Of a stretch of 38,040 nucleotides of DNA, positions 1 through 7,985 are shown piece by piece. How positions within the stretch are numbered: position 1 is the first letter of the stretch; each line of letters begins with the position of its first letter. Below the pieces are notes generated by a model. It was not told the DNA's origin and did not search any database. It saw nothing but the letters and a program-made list of their open reading frames with translations. The translations under genes and the position numbers were made by a program. This DNA is from Anaerolineales bacterium (lineage in GTDB: Bacteria; Chloroflexota; Anaerolineae; Anaerolineales; Villigracilaceae): the NCBI GenBank assembly GCA_030018695.1, contig JASEHI010000020.1, positions 1-38,040 on the forward strand. Reading direction: 5' to 3'.

Positions 1-68
1 AAGACTATAAGACTATAAGACTATAAGACTATAAGACTATAAGACTATAAGACTATAAGACTAAGACT
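1..68. repeat. 8-bp tandem repeat array
   Basis: The unit AAGACTAT is repeated seven times without error (1-56), followed by two shortened AAGACT units (57-68). The array continues off the left edge, so its true length is unknown. It lies upstream of rplC, where rpsJ would normally be adjacent. It contains no ORF or recognisable protein-binding site and is the only 8-bp array in the window; the others have a period of about 7 bp. Confidence 0.95.
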
Positions 69-183
69 GACAGCACAAGAACGGTTCTGTTCGTAGGCCC
101 CAAGATGATGAGCGCCGCGGCAGACCGATTGACTGTGCTGCGCCGGAGATGATGCAGCCTAAGCCCAGGCTGACAGTCTCAGT

Positions 184-205
184 AGGACGAGATTCATCTC
201 GTCCT
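184..205 (+). promoter_or_regulatory. Hairpin in the leader of rplC
   Basis: AGGACGAGAT (184-193) and ATCTCGTCCT (196-205) are perfect inverted repeats and would form a hairpin ending 13 nt before the ribosome-binding site AGGAG (219-223) of rplC. The upstream stretch 69-183 has further small self-complementary words (AGAAC-G-GTTCT near 78; CAGCACA near 71 with TGTGCTG near 135). It is either a cis-regulatory leader or one more dispersed palindrome; no known leader class is recognised. There is no U-run after it, so it is not an intrinsic terminator. Confidence 0.5.
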
Positions 206-233
206 GCACCTAGAAAAAAGGAGAAAACCGAGT

Positions 234-863
234 ATGTTGAAAGGGCTGATTGGCAAGAAGATCGGCATGACCCAGATCTTCGATGAGTCCGGTGCGGCAG
301 TTCCGGTCACTCTAATCGAAGCTGGGCCATGTTACGTTACGCAGGTACGCCTTCCAGAAAAAGAAGGCTACTCAGCGGTTCAACTCGGATTTGGCGAGGC
401 GAAGCCCAAGCGTTTGACCGGTGGTCAACTGGGTCATCTCAAGAAGAGTGAATCGCCTCCGCTGCGTTTTTTGCGCGAGTTCCGCATCAATCTCTCCGAG
501 ATCAAGGTTGGCGATATGCTCACCGTGGATATGTTTGGCTTGGGTGAGCGGGTGGACGTGATCGGCACCAGCAAGGGCAAGGGCTTTGCGGGTGTGGTCA
601 AGAAGTACCACTTCAGGGGTGGCTCGAAGACACATGGTGCCTCTGACCGCGTGCGCGCGCCCGGCTCGAGTTCTGCGACGACGACTCCAGGGCGCGTGTT
701 TAAAGGTACCCGGCGCTCGGGTCATATGGGCAGCGAACGGGTGACTGCTCAGGGTTTGAAAGTCGTGTTGGTGGACGCTGAACGCAATTTGCTCGGAGTG
801 AACGGCGCGGTACCCGGCTCGAGGGGCAGCCTGGTTATGATCAAAGATGCGCGTAAGCAATAG
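234..863 (+). CDS. rplC: 50S ribosomal protein L3 (uL3)
   Basis: Early-assembly large-subunit protein whose extended loop reaches toward the peptidyl-transferase centre. The 209-aa product is of normal length and starts MLKGLIGKKIGMTQIF, the typical bacterial L3 N-terminus. The conserved loop is at about residues 125-170, with PGRVFKGTRRSGHMG. The Gln of the E. coli loop that PrmB methylates (in SIGQN) falls in a segment that reads PGSSSATTTP here, so that target appears absent, as in many bacteria. ATG 234 follows AGGAG at 219-223. It is the first gene in view of the S10 block; rpsJ, its usual upstream partner, is not in the window. Confidence 0.98.
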   Translation: MLKGLIGKKIGMTQIFDESGAAVPVTLIEAGPCYVTQVRLPEKEGYSAVQLGFGEAKPKRLTGGQLGHLKKSESPPLRFLREFRINLSEIKVGDMLTVDMFGLGERVDVIGTSKGKGFAGVVKKYHFRGGSKTHGASDRVRAPGSSSATTTPGRVFKGTRRSGHMGSERVTAQGLKVVLVDAERNLLGVNGAVPGSRGSLVMIKDARKQ

Positions 864-892
864 CAACGCGGCGTGATGGGAGCATAGGCATT

Positions 893-1522
893 ATGAACGT
901 AGATGTATACAACATGCAGGGCGAGAAGGTCAAGAATGTTGACTTACCGGCCGAGATCTTCGAAGCCCCGATTAACGTGGATTTGATGCACCAGGCTTAC
1001 ATCCAGCAGATGGCGAATGCTCGTCTGGGCACCCACAAGACAAAGACGCGTGCCGAGGTATCCGGCGGAGGTCGAAAACCGTGGCGTCAAAAGGGCACCG
1101 GTCGCGCCCGACAGGGTTCTACCCGTGCACCGCAGTGGAAAGGCGGCGGCCGCGTTCATACCCCCCGGCCGCGTAAGTATACCCAGCACATGCCGCTCAA
1201 GATGCGCCGCGCCGCGTTACGCTCGGCGCTCTCGGCCAAAGCGGCTGAGGCGGGTGTGGTGGTTGTGGATGAGCTTTTCCTGTCTGAGCCGAAGACCCGC
1301 CTGATGGCGCAATCGCTTGGTTTGTTGGTCGGTACCGCCAGCGCCTTGTTGCTGGTCACCGAGAAGGACGCCAACTACGAGGTCATCACTCGCTCAACCA
1401 ACAATATCCCGGATGCCAAGGTGTTAATGGCAAATTACCTGAATATCCGCGATATTCTTGGTTACGATAAACTCGTCATGCCGCTCAAGGCATTAGACGT
1501 GTTGAAGGCTTATCTAATATAG
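893..1522 (+). CDS. rplD: 50S ribosomal protein L4 (uL4)
   Basis: Large-subunit protein that lines the nascent-chain exit tunnel; in E. coli it also represses the S10 operon by binding the leader. The 209-aa product has the tunnel-loop signature GGGRKPWRQKGTGRARQGS (about residues 58-76) followed by the basic GGGRVHTPRPRKY segment. ATG 893 has GGGAG 12 nt upstream. It lies 29 nt after rplC and 9 nt before rplW. Whether it autoregulates here cannot be told; the leader hairpin at 184-205 is the only candidate target in view. Confidence 0.98.
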   Translation: MNVDVYNMQGEKVKNVDLPAEIFEAPINVDLMHQAYIQQMANARLGTHKTKTRAEVSGGGRKPWRQKGTGRARQGSTRAPQWKGGGRVHTPRPRKYTQHMPLKMRRAALRSALSAKAAEAGVVVVDELFLSEPKTRLMAQSLGLLVGTASALLLVTEKDANYEVITRSTNNIPDAKVLMANYLNIRDILGYDKLVMPLKALDVLKAYLI

Positions 1523-1531
1523 GAGGCCGGT

Positions 1532-1834
1532 ATGACGACGATCTATGATGTACTCCGCCGCCCGCTAGTTACTGAGAAGTCGAATTACCAGTCTGGCAAG
1601 CTTCGCCAGTACACCTTCGAGGTGGCCGGCCAGGCCACCAAGACGCTGGTGAAGGATGCCATTGAATCGCTGTTCGACGTAACGGTAGTGCGCGTAAATA
1701 TCCTGAATACAGCCCCCAAACGCAGCCGCCGCGCTCGCAGCCGCCGTTTGCTGGTGCGTTCTTCGGGGATCAAGAAAGCGATCATCACCCTTAAAGAGGG
1801 TGATACTCTTCCGATCTATGAAGGGGTGCAGTAA
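1532..1834 (+). CDS. rplW: 50S ribosomal protein L23 (uL23)
   Basis: Protein at the exit-tunnel mouth and docking site for trigger factor and SRP. The 100-aa product has the usual beta-alpha-beta core ([15 protein letters not shown] at the start, [18 protein letters not shown] in the middle) and a basic loop [14 protein letters not shown]. The ribosome-binding site AGGAGG (1521-1526) overlaps the end of rplD. Its TAA stop shares an A with the rplB ATG (TAATG), which implies translational coupling. Confidence 0.97.
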   Translation: MTTIYDVLRRPLVTEKSNYQSGKLRQYTFEVAGQATKTLVKDAIESLFDVTVVRVNILNTAPKRSRRARSRRLLVRSSGIKKAIITLKEGDTLPIYEGVQ

Positions 1835-2670
1835 TGGCTGTCAAGAAATATAAACCGGTAACACCCGGTCAACGGGGGATGACCGGCTACAGCTTTGATG
1901 AAATCACCAAGAGCACGCCTGAACGCAGCTTGCTGATCGCGCCGCGCAGCCATGGCGGTCGCAATGTGCAAGGACGCGTCACAGTGCGCCATCGTGGCGG
2001 TGGCCATCGCCGCTTGATCCGTGTGGTGGATTTCAAGCGTGGGAAGCAAGGAATCCCGGCCAAGGTGGCGGCGATCGAATACGATCCAAACCGCACGGCG
2101 CGCTTGGCCCTGCTGAACTTTGTGGATGGCGAAAAACGTTACATTATTGCTCCTGTGGGTCTGAAAGTAGGCGACATGGTCGTCTCCGGCCCGCAGGCTG
2201 AAATCCGCCCCGGCAATAACCTGCCGTTGGCAAGCATTCCGGTTGGCACAATGGTGCACAATATTGAGTTGACGGCTGGCAGAGGCGGTCAGATGGTGCG
2301 CTCGGCAGGCAGTGCGGCGCAGTTGCTGGCGAAAGAGGGTGAGTATGCCCATATCCGCCTGCCCTCGGGTGAGGTGCGTCTGGTTCGTCAGGCCTGTTAC
2401 GCGACGATCGGCCAGGTCGGCAATCTGGAGCATAGCAACATTAAACTGGGCAAGGCTGGACGCAAACGCCATATGGGCATCCGCCCGACGGTGCGCGGAA
2501 CCGCCATGAGCCCGCGCGATCATCCGCATGGCGGTGGCGAAGGTCGCCAGCCGATCGGTATGCCAGGCCCGAAAAGCCCGTGGGGTAAGCCCACACGCGG
2601 TAAGAAGACCCGCCTTAATAAGCGGACGAATAAATTCATCCTGCGCCGCCGCAGCAAATCCAAGCGCTAA
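1834..2670 (+). CDS. rplB: 50S ribosomal protein L2 (uL2)
   Basis: Large-subunit protein required for subunit joining and peptidyl-transferase activity. The 278-aa length is standard. The C-terminal signature [15 protein letters not shown] (about residues 228-242) contains the conserved His linked to peptide-bond formation, and the basic tail [17 protein letters not shown] is typical. Translation is coupled to rplW through the TAATG overlap. Confidence 0.98.
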   Translation: MAVKKYKPVTPGQRGMTGYSFDEITKSTPERSLLIAPRSHGGRNVQGRVTVRHRGGGHRRLIRVVDFKRGKQGIPAKVAAIEYDPNRTARLALLNFVDGEKRYIIAPVGLKVGDMVVSGPQAEIRPGNNLPLASIPVGTMVHNIELTAGRGGQMVRSAGSAAQLLAKEGEYAHIRLPSGEVRLVRQACYATIGQVGNLEHSNIKLGKAGRKRHMGIRPTVRGTAMSPRDHPHGGGEGRQPIGMPGPKSPWGKPTRGKKTRLNKRTNKFILRRRSKSKR

Positions 2671-2698
2671 GACGTTAGAGTAAGCGAGGAACGAAGAT

Positions 2699-2980
2699 AT
2701 GTCTCGATCGTTGAAAAAAGGGCCTTACATTGACCCGAAACTCTCGAAGAAAATTGAAGCGATGAACCAGCGCAGCGAGAAGAAAGTTATCCGCACCTGG
2801 AGCCGGGCGAGCGTCATCTTCCCCCAAATGGTGGGGCACACGATCGCAGTTCACGACGGTCGTCGCCACGTGCCGATTTACATCACCGAGAACATGGTCG
2901 GCCATCGCCTGGGTGAATTCGCGCCGACGCGCATGTTCCGTGGGCATGTGACTTCTGAGAAGTCAACCAAGGCCGCCTAG
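2699..2980 (+). CDS. rpsS: 30S ribosomal protein S19 (uS19)
   Basis: Small-subunit head protein contacting S13 and the tRNA-binding sites. The 93-aa product begins [15 protein letters not shown] and contains [24 protein letters not shown], split here as [14 protein letters not shown] and [10 protein letters not shown], followed by GEFAPTR, all hallmark S19 segments. GAGGAA about 10 nt before ATG 2699 serves as ribosome-binding site. Its TAG stop overlaps the TAGGAG ribosome-binding site of rplV. Confidence 0.97.
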   Translation: MSRSLKKGPYIDPKLSKKIEAMNQRSEKKVIRTWSRASVIFPQMVGHTIAVHDGRRHVPIYITENMVGHRLGEFAPTRMFRGHVTSEKSTKAA

Positions 2981-2990
2981 GAGTTTTAAG

Positions 2991-3359
2991 ATGGCTCATG
3001 ATATTCGCGCTCAATTAAAATTTCTTTCAATCTCCGCGCAGAAGGTACGTCTGGTGATTGATGTGGTCCGCGGCAAGGATGCCAGTACCGCGTTGGAAGT
3101 GTTACGTTTCATGCCCCAACGTGCGGCCCAGCCGGTGTCGAAATTGTTGGCTTCTGCTGTAGCCAATGCTGAAGAGAACTTCGGCGTCAGCCGCGACGAC
3201 CTGTACGTTGAAAAAATCTTTGCCGATGAAGCTCCCACGCGCAAGTGGCGTCGCTTCGGCGCACGCGGTCGCTTCAAGCCGATCTTACGCCGTTCGTCAC
3301 ATGTCACAGTGGTATTGCGCGAGCGTGAAGCCGCCCAAGCGGTGAGGAAAGGACGCTAA
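2991..3359 (+). CDS. rplV: 50S ribosomal protein L22 (uL22)
   Basis: Contributes the beta-hairpin that, with L4, forms the narrow constriction of the exit tunnel. The 122-aa protein has the L22 core (SAQKVRLVIDVVRGKDASTA early; KLLASAVANAEENF mid-protein) and the hairpin with conserved RFGARGRFKPI (about residues 92-102). The final A of its TAA stop is the first base of a dispersed hairpin repeat (3359-3380) that fills the gap to rpsC. Confidence 0.97.
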   Translation: MAHDIRAQLKFLSISAQKVRLVIDVVRGKDASTALEVLRFMPQRAAQPVSKLLASAVANAEENFGVSRDDLYVEKIFADEAPTRKWRRFGARGRFKPILRRSSHVTVVLREREAAQAVRKGR

Positions 3360-3380
3360 TGGTAGCCAGTAGGCTACCAT
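3359..3380. repeat. Dispersed hairpin repeat, copy 1 (rplV-rpsC)
   Basis: ATGGTAGCC (3359-3367), loop AGTA, GGCTACCAT (3372-3380): a perfect 9-bp stem. It starts on the last base of the rplV stop codon and ends 4 nt before the rpsC ribosome-binding site AGGAG. Three relatives lie at 5478, 13776 and 16051. No U-run follows, so it is not an intrinsic terminator; it could stabilise the mRNA, modulate translation, or be a palindromic mobile repeat. Confidence 0.85.
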
Positions 3381-3394
3381 CATAAGGAGAAATT

Positions 3395-4072
3395 ATGGGT
3401 CGTAAAGTTCATCCGATTGGTTTTCGTCTGAGTGTCACCCGTGGGTGGCAGGGTCGTTGGTTTGCTGAAGGTGAGCAGTATCGAGAACAGCTCCGGCAGG
3501 ATTTTGCCATTCGTAACCTGATCTACCGTGAAGCTGGTCGCGCGGGCGTCTCGTGCATAGAAGTGGAGCATTACCCCGGTAAAGTTAAGGTGACTGTTAA
3601 TACAGCCAAGCCCGGCATTCTGATCGGCCGCAAGGGCGAAGGCGTGAAGAAGATCCGTCAGAGTCTGGAGACGCTGGCGGGCAAGAAGATTGATCTCGAC
3701 ATTAAAGAGATCAAGACCCCGGATATTGACGCTTATCTGGTGGCACGCAACATCGCTGACCAGCTTGAGCGCCGCATCAGCTACCGCCGCGCGATGAAGC
3801 GCGCAATCCAGCAAGCCATGCGCCAGGGCGCTGAAGGCATCAAGATTGAGGTCGCTGGCCGCTTGAGCGGTGCGGAAATGGCGCGCAGCGTATGGTTGCG
3901 GGATGGCCGTGTCCCATTGCAGACCCTGCGCGCGGACATTGAATTCGCCCGCGCGGAAGCCACCACGACCTATGGACAGATCGGCGTCAAGGTGTGGGTC
4001 TACAAGGGCGAGATGCAAGCCGAGGTCGAAGACAAAGTCGAGATGACCGAAGGCGTGTATGTGAGTGCATAG
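3395..4072 (+). CDS. rpsC: 30S ribosomal protein S3 (uS3)
   Basis: Small-subunit protein at the mRNA entry channel, with helicase-related function alongside S4 and S5. The 225-aa product begins MGRKVHPIGFRLSVTRGW, has the KH-domain loop GRKGEGVKKIRQSLE (about residues 76-90), and a C-terminal domain with GRLSGAEMARS. AAGGAGAA precedes ATG 3395. Unlike the usual tight joint, 114 nt of tandem repeat separate it from rplP. Confidence 0.97.
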   Translation: MGRKVHPIGFRLSVTRGWQGRWFAEGEQYREQLRQDFAIRNLIYREAGRAGVSCIEVEHYPGKVKVTVNTAKPGILIGRKGEGVKKIRQSLETLAGKKIDLDIKEIKTPDIDAYLVARNIADQLERRISYRRAMKRAIQQAMRQGAEGIKIEVAGRLSGAEMARSVWLRDGRVPLQTLRADIEFARAEATTTYGQIGVKVWVYKGEMQAEVEDKVEMTEGVYVSA

Positions 4073-4078
4073 AGAAAA

Positions 4079-4171
4079 GTGAATAGTGAATAGAGAGCAG
4101 AGAATAGGGGGTAAAAAAACTCGAACCAGTCTCTACTCTCTACTCTCTAATCTCTACTCTCTAATCTCTGA
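4079..4171. repeat. 7-bp tandem arrays forming an imperfect inverted pair
   Basis: The 4073-4186 spacer between rpsC and rplP contains purine-rich heptamers (GTGAATA, GTGAATA, GAGAGCA, GAGAATA; 4079-4106) and, after a GGGGGTAAAAAAACTCG-type spacer, six pyrimidine-rich heptamers (TCTCTAC twice, TCTCTAA, TCTCTAC, TCTCTAA, TCTCTGA; 4130-4171). The two halves are roughly complementary, so the transcript could fold into a long imperfect hairpin. The ribosome-binding site GAAGAGG of rplP lies just after the array. Confidence 0.85.
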
Positions 4172-4186
4172 GAAGAGGTTATTGCT

Positions 4187-4618
4187 ATGTTAATGCCAAA
4201 ACGTGTAAAGTGGCGCAAGCAGATGCGTGGTCGCATGAAGGGCAAGGAATCACGCGGCACCGAGATCAGCTTCGGCGATTATGGCCTTCAGGCGTTGGAG
4301 CCTGGCTGGGTCACCGCCCGGCAGATCGAGGCAGCCCGGCGAGCCATTGTGCGTTCTATGAAGCGCCGTGGGAAAGTCTGGATCCGCATTTTCCCGGATA
4401 AGCCCTATACCCAGAAACCCCCGGAAACTCGCATGGGTAAGGGTAAAGGTAACGTGGAATACTGGGTTGCCGTGGTCAAACCGGGGCGTGTAATTTTTGA
4501 AATCAGCGGCTTGACTGAGGAAGCAGCCCAGGATGCCTTGAACCTGGCCCGGCATAAATTCTCGATCAAAACCAAGGTCATAACCCGTCTTGATCTGGTG
4601 GCAGGAGAGCAGGCATGA
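4187..4618 (+). CDS. rplP: 50S ribosomal protein L16 (uL16)
   Basis: Late-assembly protein that helps shape the A-site tRNA pocket. The 143-aa protein starts [19 protein letters not shown], the canonical L16 N-terminus, which fixes the start at 4187, and contains [20 protein letters not shown] (about residues 65-84), around the Arg (E. coli R81) hydroxylated by YcfD in some bacteria. Its stop overlaps the rpmC start (ATGA at 4615-4618). The long spacer upstream separates it from rpsC. Confidence 0.98.
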   Translation: MLMPKRVKWRKQMRGRMKGKESRGTEISFGDYGLQALEPGWVTARQIEAARRAIVRSMKRRGKVWIRIFPDKPYTQKPPETRMGKGKGNVEYWVAVVKPGRVIFEISGLTEEAAQDALNLARHKFSIKTKVITRLDLVAGEQA

Positions 4619-4827
4619 AGCCGGAAGAAATCCGCAAATTGTCTTCGGAAGAGATCGTGGTCAAACTTTCAGATAGCCGCGAAGAGCTGATGAAATTCCG
4701 CTTCCAGCAGGTGTCAGGCCAGTTGACTGATACCAGCCGCATGCGCCTCATGCGTCGCGATATCGCGCGCCTGGAAACCATTCTCAAGGAACGCGCCGGG
4801 GCGGCTGTACAGGAAGGTGAAGCATGA
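4615..4827 (+). CDS. rpmC: 50S ribosomal protein L29 (uL29)
   Basis: Small helical protein near the exit tunnel that contacts L23. The 70-aa product forms the expected two-helix hairpin ([20 protein letters not shown] then [18 protein letters not shown]). It overlaps rplP and rpsQ by 4 nt each (ATGA), so the three genes should be translationally coupled. The acidic tail AAVQEGEA is slightly longer than in the shortest homologues. Confidence 0.96.
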   Translation: MKPEEIRKLSSEEIVVKLSDSREELMKFRFQQVSGQLTDTSRMRLMRRDIARLETILKERAGAAVQEGEA

Positions 4828-5096
4828 ATCAACGTCGTCGTATGACTGGTTTCGTAACCAGTAATAAAATGACCAAGACTGTAGTGGTCGAAATTACCCG
4901 GACTTTCCAGCACCCTCTCTACCGTAAGGTTGTTCATTCGAGCAAGCGCGTCAAAGCGCACGATGAACTGGGCTGCCAGATTGGTGATCGGGTTCAGATT
5001 GTGGAGAGCCGTCCCATCTCGCGCGACAAGCGTTGGGTTGTGGAAACCATTCTCAAGCACGAGATCCGCTCGGTTGATACTGTGGTAGAGGTGTAG
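4824..5096 (+). CDS. rpsQ: 30S ribosomal protein S17 (uS17)
   Basis: Primary 16S rRNA-binding protein of the 30S body, OB fold. The 90-aa product has the hallmark segments [20 protein letters not shown] and [19 protein letters not shown], followed by [18 protein letters not shown]. The start overlaps the rpmC stop as ATGA, and only 2 nt separate its stop from rplN. Confidence 0.97.
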   Translation: MNQRRRMTGFVTSNKMTKTVVVEITRTFQHPLYRKVVHSSKRVKAHDELGCQIGDRVQIVESRPISRDKRWVVETILKHEIRSVDTVVEV

Positions 5097-5098
5097 CC

Positions 5099-5470
5099 AT
5101 GATCCAGCAAGAAACTCGTCTTAAAGTTGCCGATAATACCGGCGCACGCGAGCTGCTGGTCATTCATGTAATGGGCGGTTCCACCCGTCATTATGGCAGC
5201 ATCGGTGATATTGTGGTGGCCACGGTGAAGTCGGCCACACCGCAGGGGGCGGTGAAAAAGAGCGAGATCGTTAAAGCTGTGATCGTCCGCTGCGCCAAAG
5301 AATATCGCCGCGAAGACGGTTCATATATCCGCTTTGACGATAACGCCGCCGTAATTCTGGATGCCGATGGTCGTAACCCCAGGGGCAGCCGCATCTTCGG
5401 GCCGGTGGCGCGTGAGTTGCGCGAAAAAGGCTTTATGAAGATTGTTTCACTGGCCCCGGAAGTTCTTTAG
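5099..5470 (+). CDS. rplN: 50S ribosomal protein L14 (uL14)
   Basis: Interface protein of the large subunit, contacting 16S helix 14 and the silencing factor RsfS. The 123-aa protein begins [20 protein letters not shown], and carries the L14 signature around residues 60-75 ([19 protein letters not shown]) and the end [19 protein letters not shown]. The GTAGCC before ATG 5099 is a poor ribosome-binding site, so coupling to rpsQ is likely. A dispersed hairpin follows its stop. Confidence 0.97.
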   Translation: MIQQETRLKVADNTGARELLVIHVMGGSTRHYGSIGDIVVATVKSATPQGAVKKSEIVKAVIVRCAKEYRREDGSYIRFDDNAAVILDADGRNPRGSRIFGPVARELREKGFMKIVSLAPEVL

Positions 5471-5477
5471 GCCGCGG

Positions 5478-5500
5478 ATGGTAGCCGACTGCGCTACCAT
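5478..5500. repeat. Dispersed hairpin repeat, copy 2 (rplN-rplX)
   Basis: ATGGTAGC (5478-5485), 7-nt loop CGACTGC, GCTACCAT (5493-5500). It fills most of the 46-nt spacer between rplN and rplX and ends 3 nt before the rplX ribosome-binding site GCAGGAG. Same family as the copies at 3359, 13776 and 16051. Confidence 0.85.
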
Positions 5501-5516
5501 GATGCAGGAGTGAAGG

Positions 5517-5846
5517 ATGAGAGTCAAGATTCGTAAAAGTGATACCGTTGAAATTATCAGTGGACGCCTGGAAGAAAAGGGCAAACGCGGCGAGGTGATT
5601 AAAGTGTTGCCGGATGACCATCGCGTGGTCGTTTCGGGGATCAACATCCGCACCAAGCATCAGCGCCAGGTACAGACCAAGGGTCGCACAATCAATCCTG
5701 GTCGGATCAAGTTCGAGGCTCCGCTGGATATATCCAACGTCATGTTGGTCTGCCCAAAATGCAACATGCCTGTCCGGGTCAGTGTCCATCGCGATGAAAG
5801 CGGTTCCCACCGCGTCTGTAAAAAGTGCCAGGCGATGATTGACTAA
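5517..5846 (+). CDS. rplX: 50S ribosomal protein L24 with zinc-ribbon tail (uL24)
   Basis: Assembly-initiator protein of the large subunit. The 109-aa product has the KOW motif near the start (VKIRKSDTVEIISGRLEEKG) and the usual KGRTINPGRIKFEAPLDISNVML segment, here read as KGRTINPGRIKFE followed by APLDISNVML. The C-terminus carries CPKC (about residues 81-84) and CKKC (about 102-105), a likely zinc ribbon found in L24 of several phyla but absent from E. coli. ATG 5517 follows GCAGGAG. Confidence 0.96.
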   Translation: MRVKIRKSDTVEIISGRLEEKGKRGEVIKVLPDDHRVVVSGINIRTKHQRQVQTKGRTINPGRIKFEAPLDISNVMLVCPKCNMPVRVSVHRDESGSHRVCKKCQAMID

Positions 5847-5867
5847 GCCCGCGGGAGCATCGAGATT

Positions 5868-6413
5868 ATGAATATATTAAGAGAAAAGTATCAGAAGGAA
5901 ATCATCCCGGCGCTGATGAAGGCATTCGATTTCAAGAATGTAATGCGGGCACCGCGTATTGAAAAAGTAGTGCTGAATATTGGTTTGGGCGAGGCGATGG
6001 ATAATGCCAAGGCTCTCGAAGCGGCTGTCTCAGACCTGACCAAGATCACCGGCCAGAAGCCGATCATGACCAAAGCGCGCAAGAGCATTGCCAACTTCAA
6101 GCTGCGCGAAGGGCGCATCATTGGCACAAAGGTGACACTGCGCGGCGCGCGCATGTGGTTCTTCCTCGATCGCCTGATTAACATCGCCCTGCCGCGCGTG
6201 CGTGACTTTCGGGGCATCTCGCCGGATGCTTTTGACGGGCGCGGCAATTACACCCTCGGCCTGCGTGACCAACTGGTTTTTCCGGAGATCGAGTACGACA
6301 AGATTGATAAGCTAAGAGGCCTGGAAGTCACGATTGTCACCACGGCCAGAACTGATGACCATGCACGCTTGCTGCTGCAACTGCTTGGGATGCCGTTTAG
6401 GAAGGAAGCGTAA
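5868..6413 (+). CDS. rplE: 50S ribosomal protein L5 (uL5)
   Basis: 5S rRNA-binding protein of the central protuberance, contacting P-site tRNA. The 181-aa product contains [20 protein letters not shown] (about residues 25-44), [14 protein letters not shown], and [20 protein letters not shown] as [13 protein letters not shown] plus RGNYTLG, all conserved in L5. GGGAG about 11 nt upstream supports ATG 5868. Only 3 nt separate it from rpsN. Confidence 0.97.
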   Translation: MNILREKYQKEIIPALMKAFDFKNVMRAPRIEKVVLNIGLGEAMDNAKALEAAVSDLTKITGQKPIMTKARKSIANFKLREGRIIGTKVTLRGARMWFFLDRLINIALPRVRDFRGISPDAFDGRGNYTLGLRDQLVFPEIEYDKIDKLRGLEVTIVTTARTDDHARLLLQLLGMPFRKEA

Positions 6414-6416
6414 GCT

Positions 6417-6599
6417 ATGGCGAAGACTTGTATGCAATTTCGTGAGCTGCGACGAAAATATCCGCACCGCGTGCGCAATCGCTGCACCCTCTGCGGACGC
6501 CCACGTGGATTTATCCGACGGTTCGGATTGTGCCGGATTTGCTTCCGCGAATTGACGTTGGAAGGTAAGATCCCCGGCGTTATCAAGGCTTCTTGGTAA
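6417..6599 (+). CDS. rpsN: 30S ribosomal protein S14, type Z (uS14)
   Basis: Zinc-binding short form of S14, placed in the 30S head. The 60-aa protein has the four-cysteine module CTLC (residues 23-26), a 12-residue spacer, then CRIC, and the type-Z ending [18 protein letters not shown]. The N-terminal 20 residues ([20 protein letters not shown]) are a little different from the usual lysine-rich stretch. Its position between rplE and rpsH is canonical. Confidence 0.97.
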   Translation: MAKTCMQFRELRRKYPHRVRNRCTLCGRPRGFIRRFGLCRICFRELTLEGKIPGVIKASW

Positions 6600-6617
6600 G
6601 CGGGTGGAGGTGAAAGC

Positions 6618-7031
6618 ATGAACTTATCTGATCCTATTGCTGATATGCTGACGCGCGTCCGCAATGCGGTTATGAGTGGGCAGGCATTGACGGCTATGCC
6701 TCACTCCAAGGTCAAGGTAGAGATTGCCAAGATCTTGAAGGAAGAAGGATATCTGGAGAGCTTCGATGTAGCCGAGGGCGAAAAACCTGGCCAGAAAATT
6801 CTTCGGCTGCGCATCAAGTACATCGGCGAACGCCGTGAACGCCGACCGGTCATAACCAATCTGCAACGTGTCAGTCGTCCGGGCCGGCGCGTATACACCA
6901 AGAAGCAGGATATCCCCTGGGTGCTTTCGGGCATCGGCGTCGCCATTATGTCCACGCCCAAAGGGATCATGACCGGCCATCGCGCCCGCCAACTTGGTGT
7001 GGGCGGTGAAATTCTTTGTAAAGTTTGGTGA
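6618..7031 (+). CDS. rpsH: 30S ribosomal protein S8 (uS8)
   Basis: Primary 16S rRNA binder of the central domain and, in E. coli, the repressor of the spc operon. The 137-aa protein opens with SDPIADMLTRVRNAV, and has the C-terminal signature STPKGIMTGHRARQLGVGGE typical of S8. A clear GGAGGTGA ribosome-binding site precedes ATG 6618. Whether spc-type feedback applies here is not evident from the sequence near rplE. Confidence 0.97.
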   Translation: MNLSDPIADMLTRVRNAVMSGQALTAMPHSKVKVEIAKILKEEGYLESFDVAEGEKPGQKILRLRIKYIGERRERRPVITNLQRVSRPGRRVYTKKQDIPWVLSGIGVAIMSTPKGIMTGHRARQLGVGGEILCKVW

Positions 7032-7048
7032 GACGGGAGGTTTGAACT

Positions 7049-7597
7049 GTGTCTCGAATTGGACGTATGCCTGTGGATATCCCGGCTGGTGTTCAGGTGG
7101 ATGTCAGTGGATCGTATGTGCGTGTGAAAGGCCCGAAAGGCGACCTTCAGCGTACTTTCTCGCCGAGGATCTCCATTACGATGGAGAATAACCAGGTTAT
7201 GGTTGCGCGATCTTCGGAGGCTCCCACCCAACGCGCCCTGCATGGGACAACCCGTGCAGTGATAGCAAATATGGTACACGGCGTGAGCGCCGGTTTTGAA
7301 AGAGTGCTGGAAATCGAAGGTGTAGGTTACCGGGCTGAATTGAACGGCAAGAACCTGGTGCTGAATATGGGTTTTTCCCATCCGGTAGAAATTGAGCCGC
7401 CTGAGGGCATTACTTTCGATGTTGAGCTCAAGTCGCGCCGGATCTTTGTGCGTGGTTATGACAAGGAACTGGTTGGGCAGGTGGCGGCGAACATCCGCAA
7501 CATCCGTCCACCGGAACCATATCATGGCAAAGGCCTGCACTACCTGGGTGAAAAGATCCGCCGTAAGGCGGGTAAATCAGGAAAGGCGAAGGGGTAA
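7049..7597 (+). CDS. rplF: 50S ribosomal protein L6 (uL6)
   Basis: Large-subunit protein near the sarcin-ricin loop and translation-factor site. The 182-aa product begins MSRIGRMPVDIPAGVQV and ends with the L6 signature RPPEPYHGKGLHYLGEKIRRK, read here as PPEPYHGKG and IRRKAGKSGKAKG. The start is GTG 7049, placed 8 nt after GGGAGG (7035-7040); no in-frame ATG gives the conserved N-terminus. Contains the usual tandem alpha/beta repeats. Confidence 0.97.
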   Translation: MSRIGRMPVDIPAGVQVDVSGSYVRVKGPKGDLQRTFSPRISITMENNQVMVARSSEAPTQRALHGTTRAVIANMVHGVSAGFERVLEIEGVGYRAELNGKNLVLNMGFSHPVEIEPPEGITFDVELKSRRIFVRGYDKELVGQVAANIRNIRPPEPYHGKGLHYLGEKIRRKAGKSGKAKG

Positions 7598-7600
7598 CCG

Positions 7601-7966
7601 ATGGCTGATAAATCTAGTTCTGCAGCTCGCATTCGGCGGCACGCGCGTGTCCGCAAGCAGATCTCTGGCAGCGCGCAACGCCCGCGCCTGAATGTCTTTC
7701 GCAGTTTGTCGGAGATGTATGCCCAGGTCATTGATGACCAGGCTGGGCATACCCTTGTTTCAGCCTCGACGATTGACAGCGAACTTCGCTCAAAGATGAA
7801 AGGCCTGAACAAGACAGATCAGGCGCGATTGGTTGGCAAAACAATAGCCGAACGCGCCAAGAGCAAAGGCATCAAGCTGGTTGTCTTCGACCGGGGCGGT
7901 TTCCGTTATACCGGTCGTGTCAAGGCGGTGGCGGATGGTGCACGCGAAGGCGGCCTGGAATTCTAA
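7601..7966 (+). CDS. rplR: 50S ribosomal protein L18 (uL18)
   Basis: 5S rRNA-binding protein of the central protuberance, partner of L5. The 121-aa product shows the basic N-terminus [22 protein letters not shown], here split as [12 protein letters not shown] and [12 protein letters not shown], and the C-terminal [28 protein letters not shown], recognisable as [12 protein letters not shown] plus [11 protein letters not shown]. It starts 3 nt after the rplF stop, with AAGGGG as likely ribosome-binding site. Confidence 0.97.
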   Translation: MADKSSSAARIRRHARVRKQISGSAQRPRLNVFRSLSEMYAQVIDDQAGHTLVSASTIDSELRSKMKGLNKTDQARLVGKTIAERAKSKGIKLVVFDRGGFRYTGRVKAVADGAREGGLEF

Positions 7967-7985
7967 GGCCGGATTGGAGAAAGAT

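Noticed and set aside
7881..7985. Longer N-terminus for S5 starting inside rplR
   Set aside because: It would overlap L18 by about 85 nt, has no ribosome-binding site, and the segment is not S5-like; ATG 7986 has GGAGA upstream.
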